Below are positions 36,148-44,831 of a stretch of DNA of 64,000 bases, in pieces. Under the pieces are notes generated by a model that saw nothing but the letters and a program-made list of their open reading frames with translations, ran no database searches and was not told where the DNA came from. This DNA comes from Marinirhabdus gelatinilytica (GTDB lineage Bacteria > Bacteroidota > Bacteroidia > Flavobacteriales > Flavobacteriaceae): assembly GCF_003353425.1 (NCBI RefSeq), contig NZ_QRAO01000002.1, positions 296,496 through 360,495 on the forward strand. The letters run 5' to 3'. Numbering within the stretch: position 1 is the first letter of the stretch; every line of letters begins with the position of its first letter. The translations under genes and the position numbers were made by a program.

Positions 36148-36795
36148 TTAAACCTCTATCTTTTTAAGCTCTCTGTAATTACGTTTCAGTCTCTTCAGTA
36201 GTAGCCCGTAAATTAAATAATAGAAGAGCATCAATAGCCCTATAAAAACAACACCTACAATTAACTGTGCCGTAAAAAACACAGTAGTGGCCTGCTCTGG
36301 CGAAATATTATTGTAGCCATAATGCGCATCTGCCAACAATCTTTGCAGTTTATCTTGGTTAAAATAAAAATAGAGGTTTGCTCCCAATAGCGTAAGTGCC
36401 GTACCTGCAATATTGTAGTATACAAACCAGCGTACGGTTTTTCGTGTTTTTAGGATATTCTTCATCAATTCTTTTACATTACTGGTAACGCTAATGTTCT
36501 TGTAATTTTTATAGAACAGATACATAAAGACTGCAAAAACAGCGTAATTGAGGATGGTGATAGCCCAAAAAACATTTTTGAGCCCCATTTGTTCATTGAA
36601 CTCTTTGCTGGAATCCGGCACCAAAAACGAAATAAAAATCCATAACAATAGTTCGGCTATGCTAATAATAAATATCCACTTAACAATTGAAGAGGATTTT
36701 TTCAGTAGCATGCTGTAAATTTCTTTATAAGTTAGCTTGGGCAGGGTATCTTCCTGCTTCTGCCAATCTTTTTTAAGTGTATCTAAAACATCCAT
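36148..36795 (-). CDS. Four-helix membrane protein, possible anti-sigma partner
   Basis: 215 residues. I recognise no named family. A cytoplasmic N-terminal segment of about 35 residues (MDVLDTLKKDWQKQEDTLPKL) is followed by four hydrophobic helices at about 38-58, 75-95, 120-140 and 170-195, and a basic tail (LLKRLKRNYRELKKIEV). It starts 4 bp after the stop of the ECF sigma gene at 36800, the place usually taken by an anti-sigma factor. An anti-sigma role is inferred from position only; no zinc-finger or RskA motif is visible. Confidence 0.75.
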   Translation of the reverse strand: MDVLDTLKKDWQKQEDTLPKLTYKEIYSMLLKKSSSIVKWIFIISIAELLLWIFISFLVPDSSKEFNEQMGLKNVFWAITILNYAVFAVFMYLFYKNYKNISVTSNVKELMKNILKTRKTVRWFVYYNIAGTALTLLGANLYFYFNQDKLQRLLADAHYGYNNISPEQATTVFFTAQLIVGVVFIGLLMLFYYLIYGLLLKRLKRNYRELKKIEV

Positions 36796-36799
36796 ACGC

Positions 36800-37294
36800 T
36801 TACGGATTAAGTATTTTTCTCAATTTTTCTTTAATTCGGTTCATTTTCACCCTTGCATTAACTTCAGTAATACCAAGGGTTTCAGAAATTTCCCTATAAT
36901 TTTTGTCTTCTAAATACAGGAATACCAAAGCCTTGTCAATATCATTCAAATCCTTTACGGCATCGTACATCAGTTTTAGCTGTTGCTCTATGGTATCGTC
37001 GTATTCTTCGGCTTTAATCTTAAAGCTCACACCCTCAAAATCTTGTGTTTGTACCCTGCGTTTAGACTTTCGGTACAGCGTGATGGCGGTATTCAATGCC
37101 ACACGGTACATCCATGTACTAAACTTGGAGTCTCCCCTAAATTTGGGATAAGCCTTCCACAACTGTATGGTCACTTCCTGAAACAAATCGTTGTGCGAAT
37201 CTGCATCGTTGGTGTACAAACGGCAAATTTTATGCACGATGTTCTGGTTCTCCTCCAGTTGGGTTACAAACTTATGTTCAAGTTCTTTGTTCAA
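36800..37294 (-). CDS. ECF-type RNA polymerase sigma factor
   Basis: 164 residues. Region 2 is NIVHKICRLYTNDADSHNDL plus FQEVTIQLW; FRGDSKFSTWMYRVALNTAI follows, and region 4 holds DIDKALVFLYLEDKNYREIS with the helix-turn-helix. The only start that keeps region 2 intact is a TTG at 37294; no in-frame ATG is found upstream and the next internal Met is deep inside. A TTG start would keep levels low. It is followed by the four-helix membrane protein. The signal is unknown. Confidence 0.9.
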   Translation of the reverse strand: MNKELEHKFVTQLEENQNIVHKICRLYTNDADSHNDLFQEVTIQLWKAYPKFRGDSKFSTWMYRVALNTAITLYRKSKRRVQTQDFEGVSFKIKAEEYDDTIEQQLKLMYDAVKDLNDIDKALVFLYLEDKNYREISETLGITEVNARVKMNRIKEKLRKILNP

Positions 37295-37409
37295 TGGTTG
37301 ATTGCTAGTTGAAACATTAGTGGGTGGGTATAGCGGTTTGTTACAAAAATCACGAATTAAAACCGAAACTTTTTACGAAGTGTTGTATTTTTAGGGATAG
37401 AAACTCCTT

Positions 37410-38684
37410 ATGAACATTCCCAACACTTCCAAACCCCGTATCGTCATTATTGGTGGCGGTTTTGCGGGCATTTCCTGTATCAAGCAATTGCAAGGGCAGG
37501 ATGCACAATTGGTGCTTTTCGATAGGCATAACTACCACACTTTTCAACCACTATTATACCAAGTCTCCACAGCGGGACTGGAACCAGATTCCATTGCATA
37601 CCCGCTGCGGAAGATTTTCAGAAAAAATAAGGATTTCCATTTTAGATTGGCACAGGTTACCAAGATCAATGCTGCCGAAAATATAGTTGAAACCAATATT
37701 GGCCCTTTGAAGTATGACTATTTGGTCATTGCCACAGGCACCCGAACCAATTTTTTTGGCAATGAGGAAATGGAACAAAACAGTATGGCCATGAAAACCG
37801 TTCCGCAGGCTTTGGACATACGCAGTTTAATGTTGCAGAACATAGAGGATGCCGACAAGACCGAAGATCCCGAAGCACGTAAACGGCTACTCAATTTTGT
37901 CGTGGTAGGGGGTGGTCCTACTGGTGTTGAGCTGGCAGGTGCCTTGGCAGAATTCAGAAAGGGAATCTTGGAAAACGACTACCCCGAACTGGAAGAAGAA
38001 CAAATGCACGTACACCTTGTGGAGGGAATGGAAAAAGTACTTGGCTCCATGAGCGAGCACGCCTCCAAAAAAGCACAACAATTCCTGGAACGTCTTGGGG
38101 TGGAAATCCATTTAAGTACACAGGTAAAAAGTTACGATGGGAAACTCGCTGTTACTGAAAGCGGAAAGGAATTTGCCACCGAAACCTTGATCTGGGCAGC
38201 TGGTGTGACAGGAAATCCCGTAGCAGGACTAAAGGAGGCAGTATATGTGGAAAAATCAAGGCGATACCGTGTAGACCGTTTCAATAAGATTGAAGGATAC
38301 GACACTATCTATGCCCTGGGCGATATTGCCCTTATGCAAACAGGGGAATATCCAAACGGTCACCCACAAGTAGCCCAACCGGCCATGCAACAAGGAAAGG
38401 CCCTGGGAAAAAACCTAAAAAGAAAACTGAACAACAAATCCATGAAGCCTTTTGAATATACAGACAAAGGCAGCATGGCCACCATAGGCCGCAACAAAGC
38501 GGTGGTAGATATCAAGAAGCTACGCTTTGCTGGTGCTTTTGCGTGGTTTGTATGGATGTTTATCCACCTTTGGTTTTTGGTAGGGTTTAGGAACCGGGTG
38601 ATAACTTTTTTTAATTGGACGTATAGTTATTTAAACTACGACAGGGCCGCACGGCTCATTATCCGTCCGTTTAAAAAAAACTAG
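37410..38684 (+). CDS. ndh: Type II NADH dehydrogenase (NDH-2)
   Basis: 424 residues. The FAD-binding motif VIIGGGFAGISC is at the N-terminus; the NADH-binding motif VVGGGPTGVELAGALAEF lies at about 170; the second FAD contact is YALGDIA. A hydrophobic, basic C-terminal part (FAWFVWMFIHLWFLVGFRNR) serves as membrane anchor. It passes electrons from NADH to the quinone pool without pumping ions. Its TAG stop shares CTAG with the stop of the convergent gene at 38681. Confidence 0.93.
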   Translation: MNIPNTSKPRIVIIGGGFAGISCIKQLQGQDAQLVLFDRHNYHTFQPLLYQVSTAGLEPDSIAYPLRKIFRKNKDFHFRLAQVTKINAAENIVETNIGPLKYDYLVIATGTRTNFFGNEEMEQNSMAMKTVPQALDIRSLMLQNIEDADKTEDPEARKRLLNFVVVGGGPTGVELAGALAEFRKGILENDYPELEEEQMHVHLVEGMEKVLGSMSEHASKKAQQFLERLGVEIHLSTQVKSYDGKLAVTESGKEFATETLIWAAGVTGNPVAGLKEAVYVEKSRRYRVDRFNKIEGYDTIYALGDIALMQTGEYPNGHPQVAQPAMQQGKALGKNLKRKLNNKSMKPFEYTDKGSMATIGRNKAVVDIKKLRFAGAFAWFVWMFIHLWFLVGFRNRVITFFNWTYSYLNYDRAARLIIRPFKKN

Positions 38685-39043
38685 TCTATTTTTACCTTTA
38701 AGGGGCCTCCGGAAGAAACATAATAACCGCCTACCTCATCAATGTTCACGTCCAGCTCGTCTGAGGTGTCAATGCTTTTGATGTTCACTTTCATCTCGTC
38801 GTAACTGTCTATGCTCTTTACGTTCACGTTCAACTCGTCGTAGGTGTTTATATCTACGATGCGAACGTCCATAGTATTCATTTCTGAAACGGGAACGAGC
38901 TGGTATTTTGTGGAGATTTCAGGAGCAACCGTTTTTTCTGAAGCTTGTACAGTAGGGATCCAATCAACCTCTCTCACAACATTTATGGTTAGACAGATGG
39001 CGATGATGGTCAGGATTATTTTTGTGTAGTTGTCGGTTTTCAT
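38681..39043 (-). CDS. Small exported protein with internal IDxYDExxVN repeats
   Basis: 120 residues; no family recognised. One N-terminal hydrophobic helix (IILTIIAICLTINVV) is a signal or anchor. The second half contains four repeats of about 14 residues: VRIVDINTYDELNVNV, KSIDSYDEMKVNI, KSIDTSDELDVNI and DEVGGYYV. This pattern suggests a small solenoid or strand-repeat surface. It overlaps ndh tail to tail by 4 bp and lies before the cyclase gene. Similar short repeat proteins are common in Flavobacteriia, with no known function. Confidence 0.7.
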   Translation of the reverse strand: MKTDNYTKIILTIIAICLTINVVREVDWIPTVQASEKTVAPEISTKYQLVPVSEMNTMDVRIVDINTYDELNVNVKSIDSYDEMKVNIKSIDTSDELDVNIDEVGGYYVSSGGPLKVKID

Positions 39044-39108
39044 GGAAATTGATTTTAGGTTATTTTTCTATTGAACAGTATGGTTAGCACCAAAAACAAT
39101 ACCGAAAA

Positions 39109-40221
39109 TTAAGCCCTTACATAGGTAACCAGCCCGGTCTCTTCGGCTTTACCACGTAAGCTCTCATCGCCCAGTTCCTTTTTTATGATGCCTTTGGGTA
39201 AGGTATAGCAAAGGTCTGCAAAGGTCTCAGAAGCAAGAATCTCTACATTGTACACTTTGCACTGTTCTTGGATACGGGAAGTAGTGTTAAGCACATCTCC
39301 GGAGAACGCAATCTCTCTTTTTATCTTCCCTATTTCGCCCACCATTACACTTCCGCAGTGAATACCAACTTTAAACTCGGGAAAATAGCCATAGCGCTGC
39401 ATATAGCGTTTTCTACGGTAGCGGAGCATACGTTTCATATTATAAAAACAACGTACGGTGTTCCCGCCCTTCAATCCATGTTTCATTTTCCATGAAATCA
39501 CGATCTCATCACCCACATATTGATACACCTCGCCACGGGACTGTACAATGGCAGGGGCAATGTCCCGAAAGAAATCCTTTAAAAAGTTAAAATACTTTTT
39601 CTCTCCCAAAGCTTCGGCTATTCCTGTTGCGTTCTTGATATCGGCAAACATAAAGATGCGGCGCTCTTTCTTGGGTCTGAAATATCTACCCAACAAATAA
39701 TCCGGGAACACCCCCGGGCCGTATTTTTCGTTTACCATCAGCACGATTAGGGTACCGATCACAATGAACAACCACACCACAAAATTTTTGATAAAGAGCC
39801 ACGTCCTGAAAAACGCCTTGAACCGTTCCATGACCGCTGGATCGTAAAAGGGCAGCCCGAGCTCTTCGCTATAATAGTACAGCGCGCCAATGGTACTCAC
39901 CACCAGTGCTCCAATTATATAAGTAATAGTAATGTACAAAAGAGCTTTCCAAAATGCGTTGTTGCGCAACCAACGGTCCATAAGGTTCACTGTTAGGGTC
40001 CCGCCTATAATGCCAGCCGTGAGCCCAACAATAAAGTTGGACCAGAATGCTTGCGAGAAGTCGTAATTGGAATCTAATATACCGTTGCTGTACAGCGTTA
40101 AAAACTCGTAAAAGAAAAGGAGGTTGGAGATAAGCAGCCAAGCAATTAGGATGTAGAGTGCCCGTTTTGTATAAAACCAAAACTGCCTTTTGCTATATCG
40201 TTTAAATCTTGGTTTGCCCAC
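39109..40221 (-). CDS. Membrane-bound class III adenylate/guanylate cyclase
   Basis: 370 residues. The start codon is GTG at 40221, directly behind the TAA of the upstream gene. Four membrane helices fill about 15-165 (YILIAWLLISNLLFFYEFL, FIVGLTAGIIGGTL, ALLYITITYIIGALVVS, FVVWLFIVIGTLIVLMV). The catalytic domain follows: FADIKNATG and QYVGDEIVISW carry the two metal Asp residues, and VLNTTSRIQEQC gives the transition-state Asn and Arg. It makes a cyclic nucleotide in response to an unknown membrane cue. It is coupled to the DUF1801/YdeI gene. Confidence 0.9.
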   Translation of the reverse strand: MGKPRFKRYSKRQFWFYTKRALYILIAWLLISNLLFFYEFLTLYSNGILDSNYDFSQAFWSNFIVGLTAGIIGGTLTVNLMDRWLRNNAFWKALLYITITYIIGALVVSTIGALYYYSEELGLPFYDPAVMERFKAFFRTWLFIKNFVVWLFIVIGTLIVLMVNEKYGPGVFPDYLLGRYFRPKKERRIFMFADIKNATGIAEALGEKKYFNFLKDFFRDIAPAIVQSRGEVYQYVGDEIVISWKMKHGLKGGNTVRCFYNMKRMLRYRRKRYMQRYGYFPEFKVGIHCGSVMVGEIGKIKREIAFSGDVLNTTSRIQEQCKVYNVEILASETFADLCYTLPKGIIKKELGDESLRGKAEETGLVTYVRA

Positions 40222-40821
40222 TTAGCAGTTTTTATATTTATCGTGCAGTCCTTTCCCTTCCAAGATCATTGGGGTTATTTTTTGCAATCTACTTATCTGG
40301 GTGCTCTCCCGTTTTGCCGAAGCTATATGCTCGGCATATTCCCTCTGTTTTCCTGGGGTAAGTGCATTAAAAGCATCCTTTAATTTTTTGTTTTTGGTAA
40401 AGGCATCTTCTAAGAGGGGGTGCAACGTTACGGGTTTCTTCTTTCGTTCGGGCTTCAGCTCTTTTCCTGCTTTGCAATTCTCAATGGCTTCGTTAATGTA
40501 GGAGCGCAACACGTCTTTGTTTATCGTGTCCCCTTCTTCAAAGCGCCATTGCCGTAATGCCTTTGTTTTTCCTTCTTGGGCATTTTGCAGTTTGTTGTGT
40601 TCATCCTTAAGGAACACCCCTTGGTGGAACCAGATGCCCATATGGTTTTTGAAACCGGCCAGCCCGACCAGTATTTTTTTGTTGAAGGTATATGCTGGCG
40701 CACCCCATTTTACCTCTTCGGTGAGGGGAGTGGTGAGGAGTACTTCCCTTATTTCTGTAAGGAGCTCATTCCATTTGGAATTTTTATGGATGTATGCGGT
40801 GACTTTTTCTGAAGTTGTCAT
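40222..40821 (-). CDS. DUF1801 / YdeI-type protein
   Basis: 199 residues. The N-terminal 110 residues are a DUF1801 fold (WNELLTEIREVLLTTPLTEE then KWGAPAYTF and GIWFHQG), and the C-terminal part is the helical YdeI/OmdA tail (LKDAFNALTPGKQREYAEHI, with ASAKRESTQISRLQK). Function is not known biochemically; the YdeI group has been linked to stress and antimicrobial-peptide tolerance in Bacillus and Salmonella. The gene is joined directly to the cyclase gene (TAA then GTG). Confidence 0.85.
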   Translation of the reverse strand: MTTSEKVTAYIHKNSKWNELLTEIREVLLTTPLTEEVKWGAPAYTFNKKILVGLAGFKNHMGIWFHQGVFLKDEHNKLQNAQEGKTKALRQWRFEEGDTINKDVLRSYINEAIENCKAGKELKPERKKKPVTLHPLLEDAFTKNKKLKDAFNALTPGKQREYAEHIASAKRESTQISRLQKITPMILEGKGLHDKYKNC

Positions 40822-40899
40822 TGGATATTGGATGTTTTATACCGTGAAGATAAAACATCCAAAACCATTTTACCAATAAAGATTTGTTAATTGAAAAGG

Positions 40900-41907
40900 T
40901 TATCGCTTCACAAACCGAAGCACCCTTTCCCCATGTTGTGTAGCTATTTTTACAAAGTACACTCCATTTTGTAAAGCTGAAACGGGAATGGTTTGTTTTC
41001 CGTTCGGGGCCTGCATATTGGCTTGGCTGTACACTCGTTTCCCTTGTATATCAAATAATTCAATATATAAAAATTGCACAAAGCTCTCTGCTGAAATTGT
41101 AATGACATCTTCCGCTGGATTTGGGAACAAGGTAATGCTCACTGCCAAATCATTTTCAGAAACCGAAAGAAACTGGTTGTATAGGTTCTGCAGTATGTCA
41201 ATAGGTTCGGTACCGCTGGGTTGTTCGCCCACGTTCAACCTTAGGTAGGGGTCATTGGGATCGTCGTCTTCTTTATACACCAAAAGGTAGGCAGTAGTGG
41301 AGGAGGTCCCAGCATTGAGACAACGGGCATCGGCTCCCGCAAAATTAGCTCCTTGCAAGGCGGCCATCAGCTTATCGGCCAAAGTACCGTTGGTATTGTT
41401 AAAATTATCCTCCATATTGTCTATCACGGTTTGGTTAAGCAGGATATTTCCTTGTATGCTAAAGGTTGCACCTTGGCGGTCTTCTTTATAGTCGTCTGCC
41501 ATACTGCCCGTAAAGCCTGCTACCCGTGGGTCTCCGTTGGTGTCAAAATCGGCAATGCCGTATTGCCTGAATTCCGGATTGAAGTTTTGCGAGGCGCAGG
41601 AATCGTTTGCGAGCAGGAAATCAATGATCTCCTGTGGCGATGCGCCCATTTCCATTTGGTCTATGGCGTTGTTAAGATTGCTGTTGGGTATGCATACGTA
41701 GGCTTGGGAGTTCACACCACCGCGGCCGGGGATAATATCGGTAATAATATCTATGATGCCCTGTGCGCCAATTCCCGTAACACAGGAAGCACCGGCGGAG
41801 CCAATCTCGCCCGTGGCAGGATCTACGGCGATGATGGAAAAGGTATCTTGCGAAAATGTGGTAAAACTCAGTAGGCCGGCTAGGGCGAGCGTGTATAGTT
41901 TTTTCAT
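40900..41907 (-). CDS. DUF1028 protein with T9SS sorting domain
   Basis: 335 residues. A signal peptide (ending FTTFSQ) is followed by the DUF1028 domain from DTFSIIAVDPATGEIGSAGA; the Thr/Ser after the signal fits its predicted Ntn-hydrolase-like fold. Conserved blocks are PGRGGVNSQAYV, LLANDSCASQNFNPEFRQYG and GNILLNQTVIDNM. The C-terminal 75 residues are a T9SS sorting domain (LFPNPAEDVITI, YFVKIATQHGERVLRFVKR). It is therefore secreted to the surface or medium; substrate unknown. It is divergent from the TonB receptor and shares the intergenic region holding a LytTR-type operator. Confidence 0.9.
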   Translation of the reverse strand: MKKLYTLALAGLLSFTTFSQDTFSIIAVDPATGEIGSAGASCVTGIGAQGIIDIITDIIPGRGGVNSQAYVCIPNSNLNNAIDQMEMGASPQEIIDFLLANDSCASQNFNPEFRQYGIADFDTNGDPRVAGFTGSMADDYKEDRQGATFSIQGNILLNQTVIDNMEDNFNNTNGTLADKLMAALQGANFAGADARCLNAGTSSTTAYLLVYKEDDDPNDPYLRLNVGEQPSGTEPIDILQNLYNQFLSVSENDLAVSITLFPNPAEDVITISAESFVQFLYIELFDIQGKRVYSQANMQAPNGKQTIPVSALQNGVYFVKIATQHGERVLRFVKR

Positions 41908-41964
41908 GATTTACTTTTTTTATTTAAAAATAAAGATACTTAAAAATTGATTAGTGGCTATGAT

Positions 41965-41994
41965 TACAATTCAACCCAACGAAACTACAGTTCG
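41965..41994 (+). promoter_or_regulatory. LytTR-type operator 1 (upstream of the TonB receptor)
   Basis: TACAATTCA (41965-41973) and TACAGTTCG (41986-41994) are direct repeats whose starts are 21 bp apart. This is the form of known LytTR-domain sites (two ACAGTT-type 9-mers spaced by 12). A CATTTTTG -7-like element starts 36 bp after the second repeat. Confidence 0.7.
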
Positions 41995-42074
41995 GTTTTG
42001 TTTTTTAGCATGGTAAGGTTTACAAAGTGCATTTTTGAAGTGAATTTAAAGGCCAACCCATAAAATTTCAGTAT

Positions 42075-44237
42075 ATGTCACGCATCCACTTCATCATTAT
42101 TATTACGCTCACATTGTTTTCTTTTGGTCCACTCAGGGCGCAGCAAACTATCTCAGGTACAGTGCTCCAAAAAAACGGCACACCCATCTTTGGTGCCAAT
42201 GTATATCTGGAAGGTACCTACGATGGCGCCTCTACCGACGAGCAGGGTAATTTCAGTTTTAAAACTTCCGAAACGGGAGTACAAACCTTAGTGGTGTCCT
42301 ATGTTTCCTTTCAACCGTTTATGATGGCGGGCGATGTGTCCCAATTGAGAGGGGTTACCATTACGTTAAAGGAAGATTTTAATTCCTTGGATACCGTGGT
42401 AATTAGCGCAGGAAGCTTGGAGGCTAGCGATAACAGTAAGGTTTCGGTATTAAAACCGTTGGATGTGGTGACCACGGCTAGCGCCTTGGGGGATTTTGTA
42501 GGGGCTCTGCAAACGTTGCCTGGAACCACAACAGTTGCCGAGGACGGCCGCCTATTTGTACGTGGTGGCGATGCGGGCGAAACACAGATCTTTATAGATG
42601 GAATCCGCGTGTTTACGCCTTACACACCCACGACCAACAATATCCCCACACGGGGGCGGTACAGTCCGTTTTTGTTCGATGGGATTACGTTTTCCACTGG
42701 TGGATACTCGGCCGAATATGGGCAGGCACTTTCTTCCGTATTGCTCTTGAACACCGTGGACGAGCCCGACCAAGAAAAGACTGAAATTGCTTTGATGACC
42801 GTGGGCGGCGGTCTGGGAAACACCCAAAAGTGGGAGAACAGCTCGTTGAGTGTAAATGCGAGCTATATTAACCTAGCGCCATACATAGCCGCGCTCCCCG
42901 GTAGGAACGATTGGCAGAAGCCCTTCGAGTCTATTGCTGGGGAAACCGTTTTCAGAAAAAAATTGAAAAACGGACTCTTTAAACTCTACGCAGCGTACGA
43001 CACCACAAATTTTGAACTTACCCAAGAGGATATTGATGTAGCCGAAGGAGTCTCTTTTAAACTGAAAAACAACAACTTTTACACCAACGCCAGCTATCGA
43101 GGGGATTTGGGCCGTACTTGGAAAATACAGACCGGAGGAAGTTTTACACATTCCAAGAACGAGTTGGGAATAATTGGCTCGGACATAGACAATACTGAGA
43201 ATTCCTTTCATTTTAAACTGAAATTCAGAAAGCGTTTCAGCAACCAAGTGAAATTGAGCTTTGGAGCCGAACAGTTCCTTACTGATTTCTCTGAAGACTT
43301 CAGCAATCCTTCCGTGAGTGCTAATTACGGGTACAACAGCAGTATTTCAGCAGCCTTTGCCGAAACCGATATTATTTTCAGTAAAGAGTTTGCGCTCAAG
43401 GCAGGGGTTCGTGGAGAGTACAGTGAACTGTTCAACCAGTTTACCGTTTCTCCTAGGGCTTCGGTGGCGTATAAAACTGGAAAGGATAGCCAATTGTCCG
43501 TTGCCTATGGTGACTTTTACCAGCAACCGTTTCAGGATGTACTAAAGTTTCAGCAAGACTTGGAGGCACAAAAAACGCAGCATTACATTTTGAACTATCA
43601 ATACGTGGCCAACAACCGTATCTTTAGAGCCGAAGCCTACCAGAAGCAATACAGCAACCTTGTTACCTTCAATACCCCAATGCCAGGATTTGAAAGCAAT
43701 TTTACCAATAACGGCGATGGTTTTGCCCAGGGGATAGACTTATTTTGGAGGGACAACCAGAGTATAAAAAATGTGGACTATTGGGTAAGTTATTCGTTGC
43801 TGGATACAGAGCGTTTGTACCAAAATTTTCCCACTGCCGCCACGCCCTCGTTTGCCAATACGCACAACGCATCGGTGGTTACAAAATACTGGATAGAGGA
43901 CTGGAAGAGCCAGTTGGGTTTCAGTTACCAATACGGTAGCGGGAGGACGTACACCAATCCCAATGTGGAGGGGTTCCTTCAGGAAAAAACGAAAGATTTT
44001 AACAGCTTGAGTTTGAACTGGGCTTATTTGATTGACCCACAAAAAATCCTGTATGTATCGGTGAACAATGTGTTCGGTTTCAATAACATCAATGGGTACC
44101 AATACGCCAGTACCCCGGACGCCAGCGGTAATTTCAATAGGAGGGCGTTAAGACCCGCTCAGGATCAGTTTTTCTTTGTAGGTTTCTTTTGGACCATTAG
44201 CGAGGATGGAACCGACAACCAACTGGATAATTTGTAG
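42075..44237 (+). CDS. TonB-dependent outer-membrane receptor
   Basis: 720 residues. Signal peptide (about 1-22, ending RAQQ), then a carboxypeptidase-regulatory-like beta-sandwich (ISGTVLQKNGTPIFGANVYL to ITLKED, about 24-108), a plug domain (LQTLPGTTTVAEDGRLFVRG, FIDGIRVFTPY), and a barrel of alternating strands to the aromatic end (FFVGFFWTI). It is short for a SusC-type receptor and no SusD partner is next to it. TonB-energised uptake of an unknown ligand is expected. It is the first unit of the LytTR-linked cluster, with operator 1 in front. Inferred: it imports or senses the cue handled by the downstream two-component system. Confidence 0.92.
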   Translation: MSRIHFIIIITLTLFSFGPLRAQQTISGTVLQKNGTPIFGANVYLEGTYDGASTDEQGNFSFKTSETGVQTLVVSYVSFQPFMMAGDVSQLRGVTITLKEDFNSLDTVVISAGSLEASDNSKVSVLKPLDVVTTASALGDFVGALQTLPGTTTVAEDGRLFVRGGDAGETQIFIDGIRVFTPYTPTTNNIPTRGRYSPFLFDGITFSTGGYSAEYGQALSSVLLLNTVDEPDQEKTEIALMTVGGGLGNTQKWENSSLSVNASYINLAPYIAALPGRNDWQKPFESIAGETVFRKKLKNGLFKLYAAYDTTNFELTQEDIDVAEGVSFKLKNNNFYTNASYRGDLGRTWKIQTGGSFTHSKNELGIIGSDIDNTENSFHFKLKFRKRFSNQVKLSFGAEQFLTDFSEDFSNPSVSANYGYNSSISAAFAETDIIFSKEFALKAGVRGEYSELFNQFTVSPRASVAYKTGKDSQLSVAYGDFYQQPFQDVLKFQQDLEAQKTQHYILNYQYVANNRIFRAEAYQKQYSNLVTFNTPMPGFESNFTNNGDGFAQGIDLFWRDNQSIKNVDYWVSYSLLDTERLYQNFPTAATPSFANTHNASVVTKYWIEDWKSQLGFSYQYGSGRTYTNPNVEGFLQEKTKDFNSLSLNWAYLIDPQKILYVSVNNVFGFNNINGYQYASTPDASGNFNRRALRPAQDQFFFVGFFWTISEDGTDNQLDNL

Positions 44238-44277
44238 AAAAAGCTAAGTGCTCTTGAATTATCGAGTAAAGCCGGGG

Positions 44278-44307
44278 TACAGTTCAACCTTAAAAAACTA
44301 CAGTTGG
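44278..44307 (+). promoter_or_regulatory. LytTR-type operator 2 (upstream of the DUF2141-kinase operon)
   Basis: TACAGTTCA (44278-44286) and TACAGTTGG (44299-44307), starts 21 bp apart. A GATATTTG -7-like element begins at 44342, 35 bp after the second repeat, and the ATG follows 26 bp later. Confidence 0.75.
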
Positions 44308-44375
44308 GTAATACATATTTTAATCACCAGCAATTTCAGAAGATATTTGACCCCATAACTTAAAACACAGAAACC

Positions 44376-44789
44376 ATGCAAACACTTATCAATTATTTTG
44401 CGCTCTTGCTCACGGGAATGGTGCTCAACGCACAGAACAATGTGGAGGTAACCATGACAAATTTTAGTAACGATAAAGGAACCGTAAAGGTTGGTCTTTA
44501 CAACAACGAGGGAGATTGGTTGGAGAAAGAGTTCAAGATAGTGGGTTCCAAGATTGAAAACAACACAGCAAAAGTTACCTTTACCAATGTGCCAGACGGT
44601 ATCTATGCCGTATCTTGCTTTCACGACCAGGATAACGATGGCGTTTTTGATATGTATTTGGGGATGATCCCTGCCGAAGATTACGCCTGTAGCAATGGGG
44701 CAACGGGAATGTTTGGCCCTCCCAAATGGAGCGATGCCAAGTTTGAGACCAAAAACAACGAAACCAAACAAATCACATTGAAGCTTTAA
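44376..44789 (+). CDS. DUF2141 periplasmic protein
   Basis: 137 residues with a signal peptide (ending MVLNAQ). The rest is one DUF2141 domain, a beta-sandwich with the marks GTVKVGLYNNEGDWLEK, PDGIYAVSCFHDQDNDGVFD and KWSDAKFETK. The Asp-rich loop DQDNDG looks like a calcium-type site. Function unknown. It is the first gene of the operon running DUF2141, TPR-like protein, kinase, starting 69 bp after operator 2. DUF2141 genes are often near TonB receptors in Flavobacteriia, so it may bind or present the same ligand (inference). Confidence 0.88.
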   Translation: MQTLINYFALLLTGMVLNAQNNVEVTMTNFSNDKGTVKVGLYNNEGDWLEKEFKIVGSKIENNTAKVTFTNVPDGIYAVSCFHDQDNDGVFDMYLGMIPAEDYACSNGATGMFGPPKWSDAKFETKNNETKQITLKL

Positions 44790-44831
44790 GGTATTTTACA
44801 ACTAGCTATTATTATATTTAAACTGAAACCA

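Noticed and set aside
44298-44771. 157-residue minus-strand frame over the DUF2141 gene
   Set aside because: Shadow of a real gene; it would cover operator 2 and has no signal or family.
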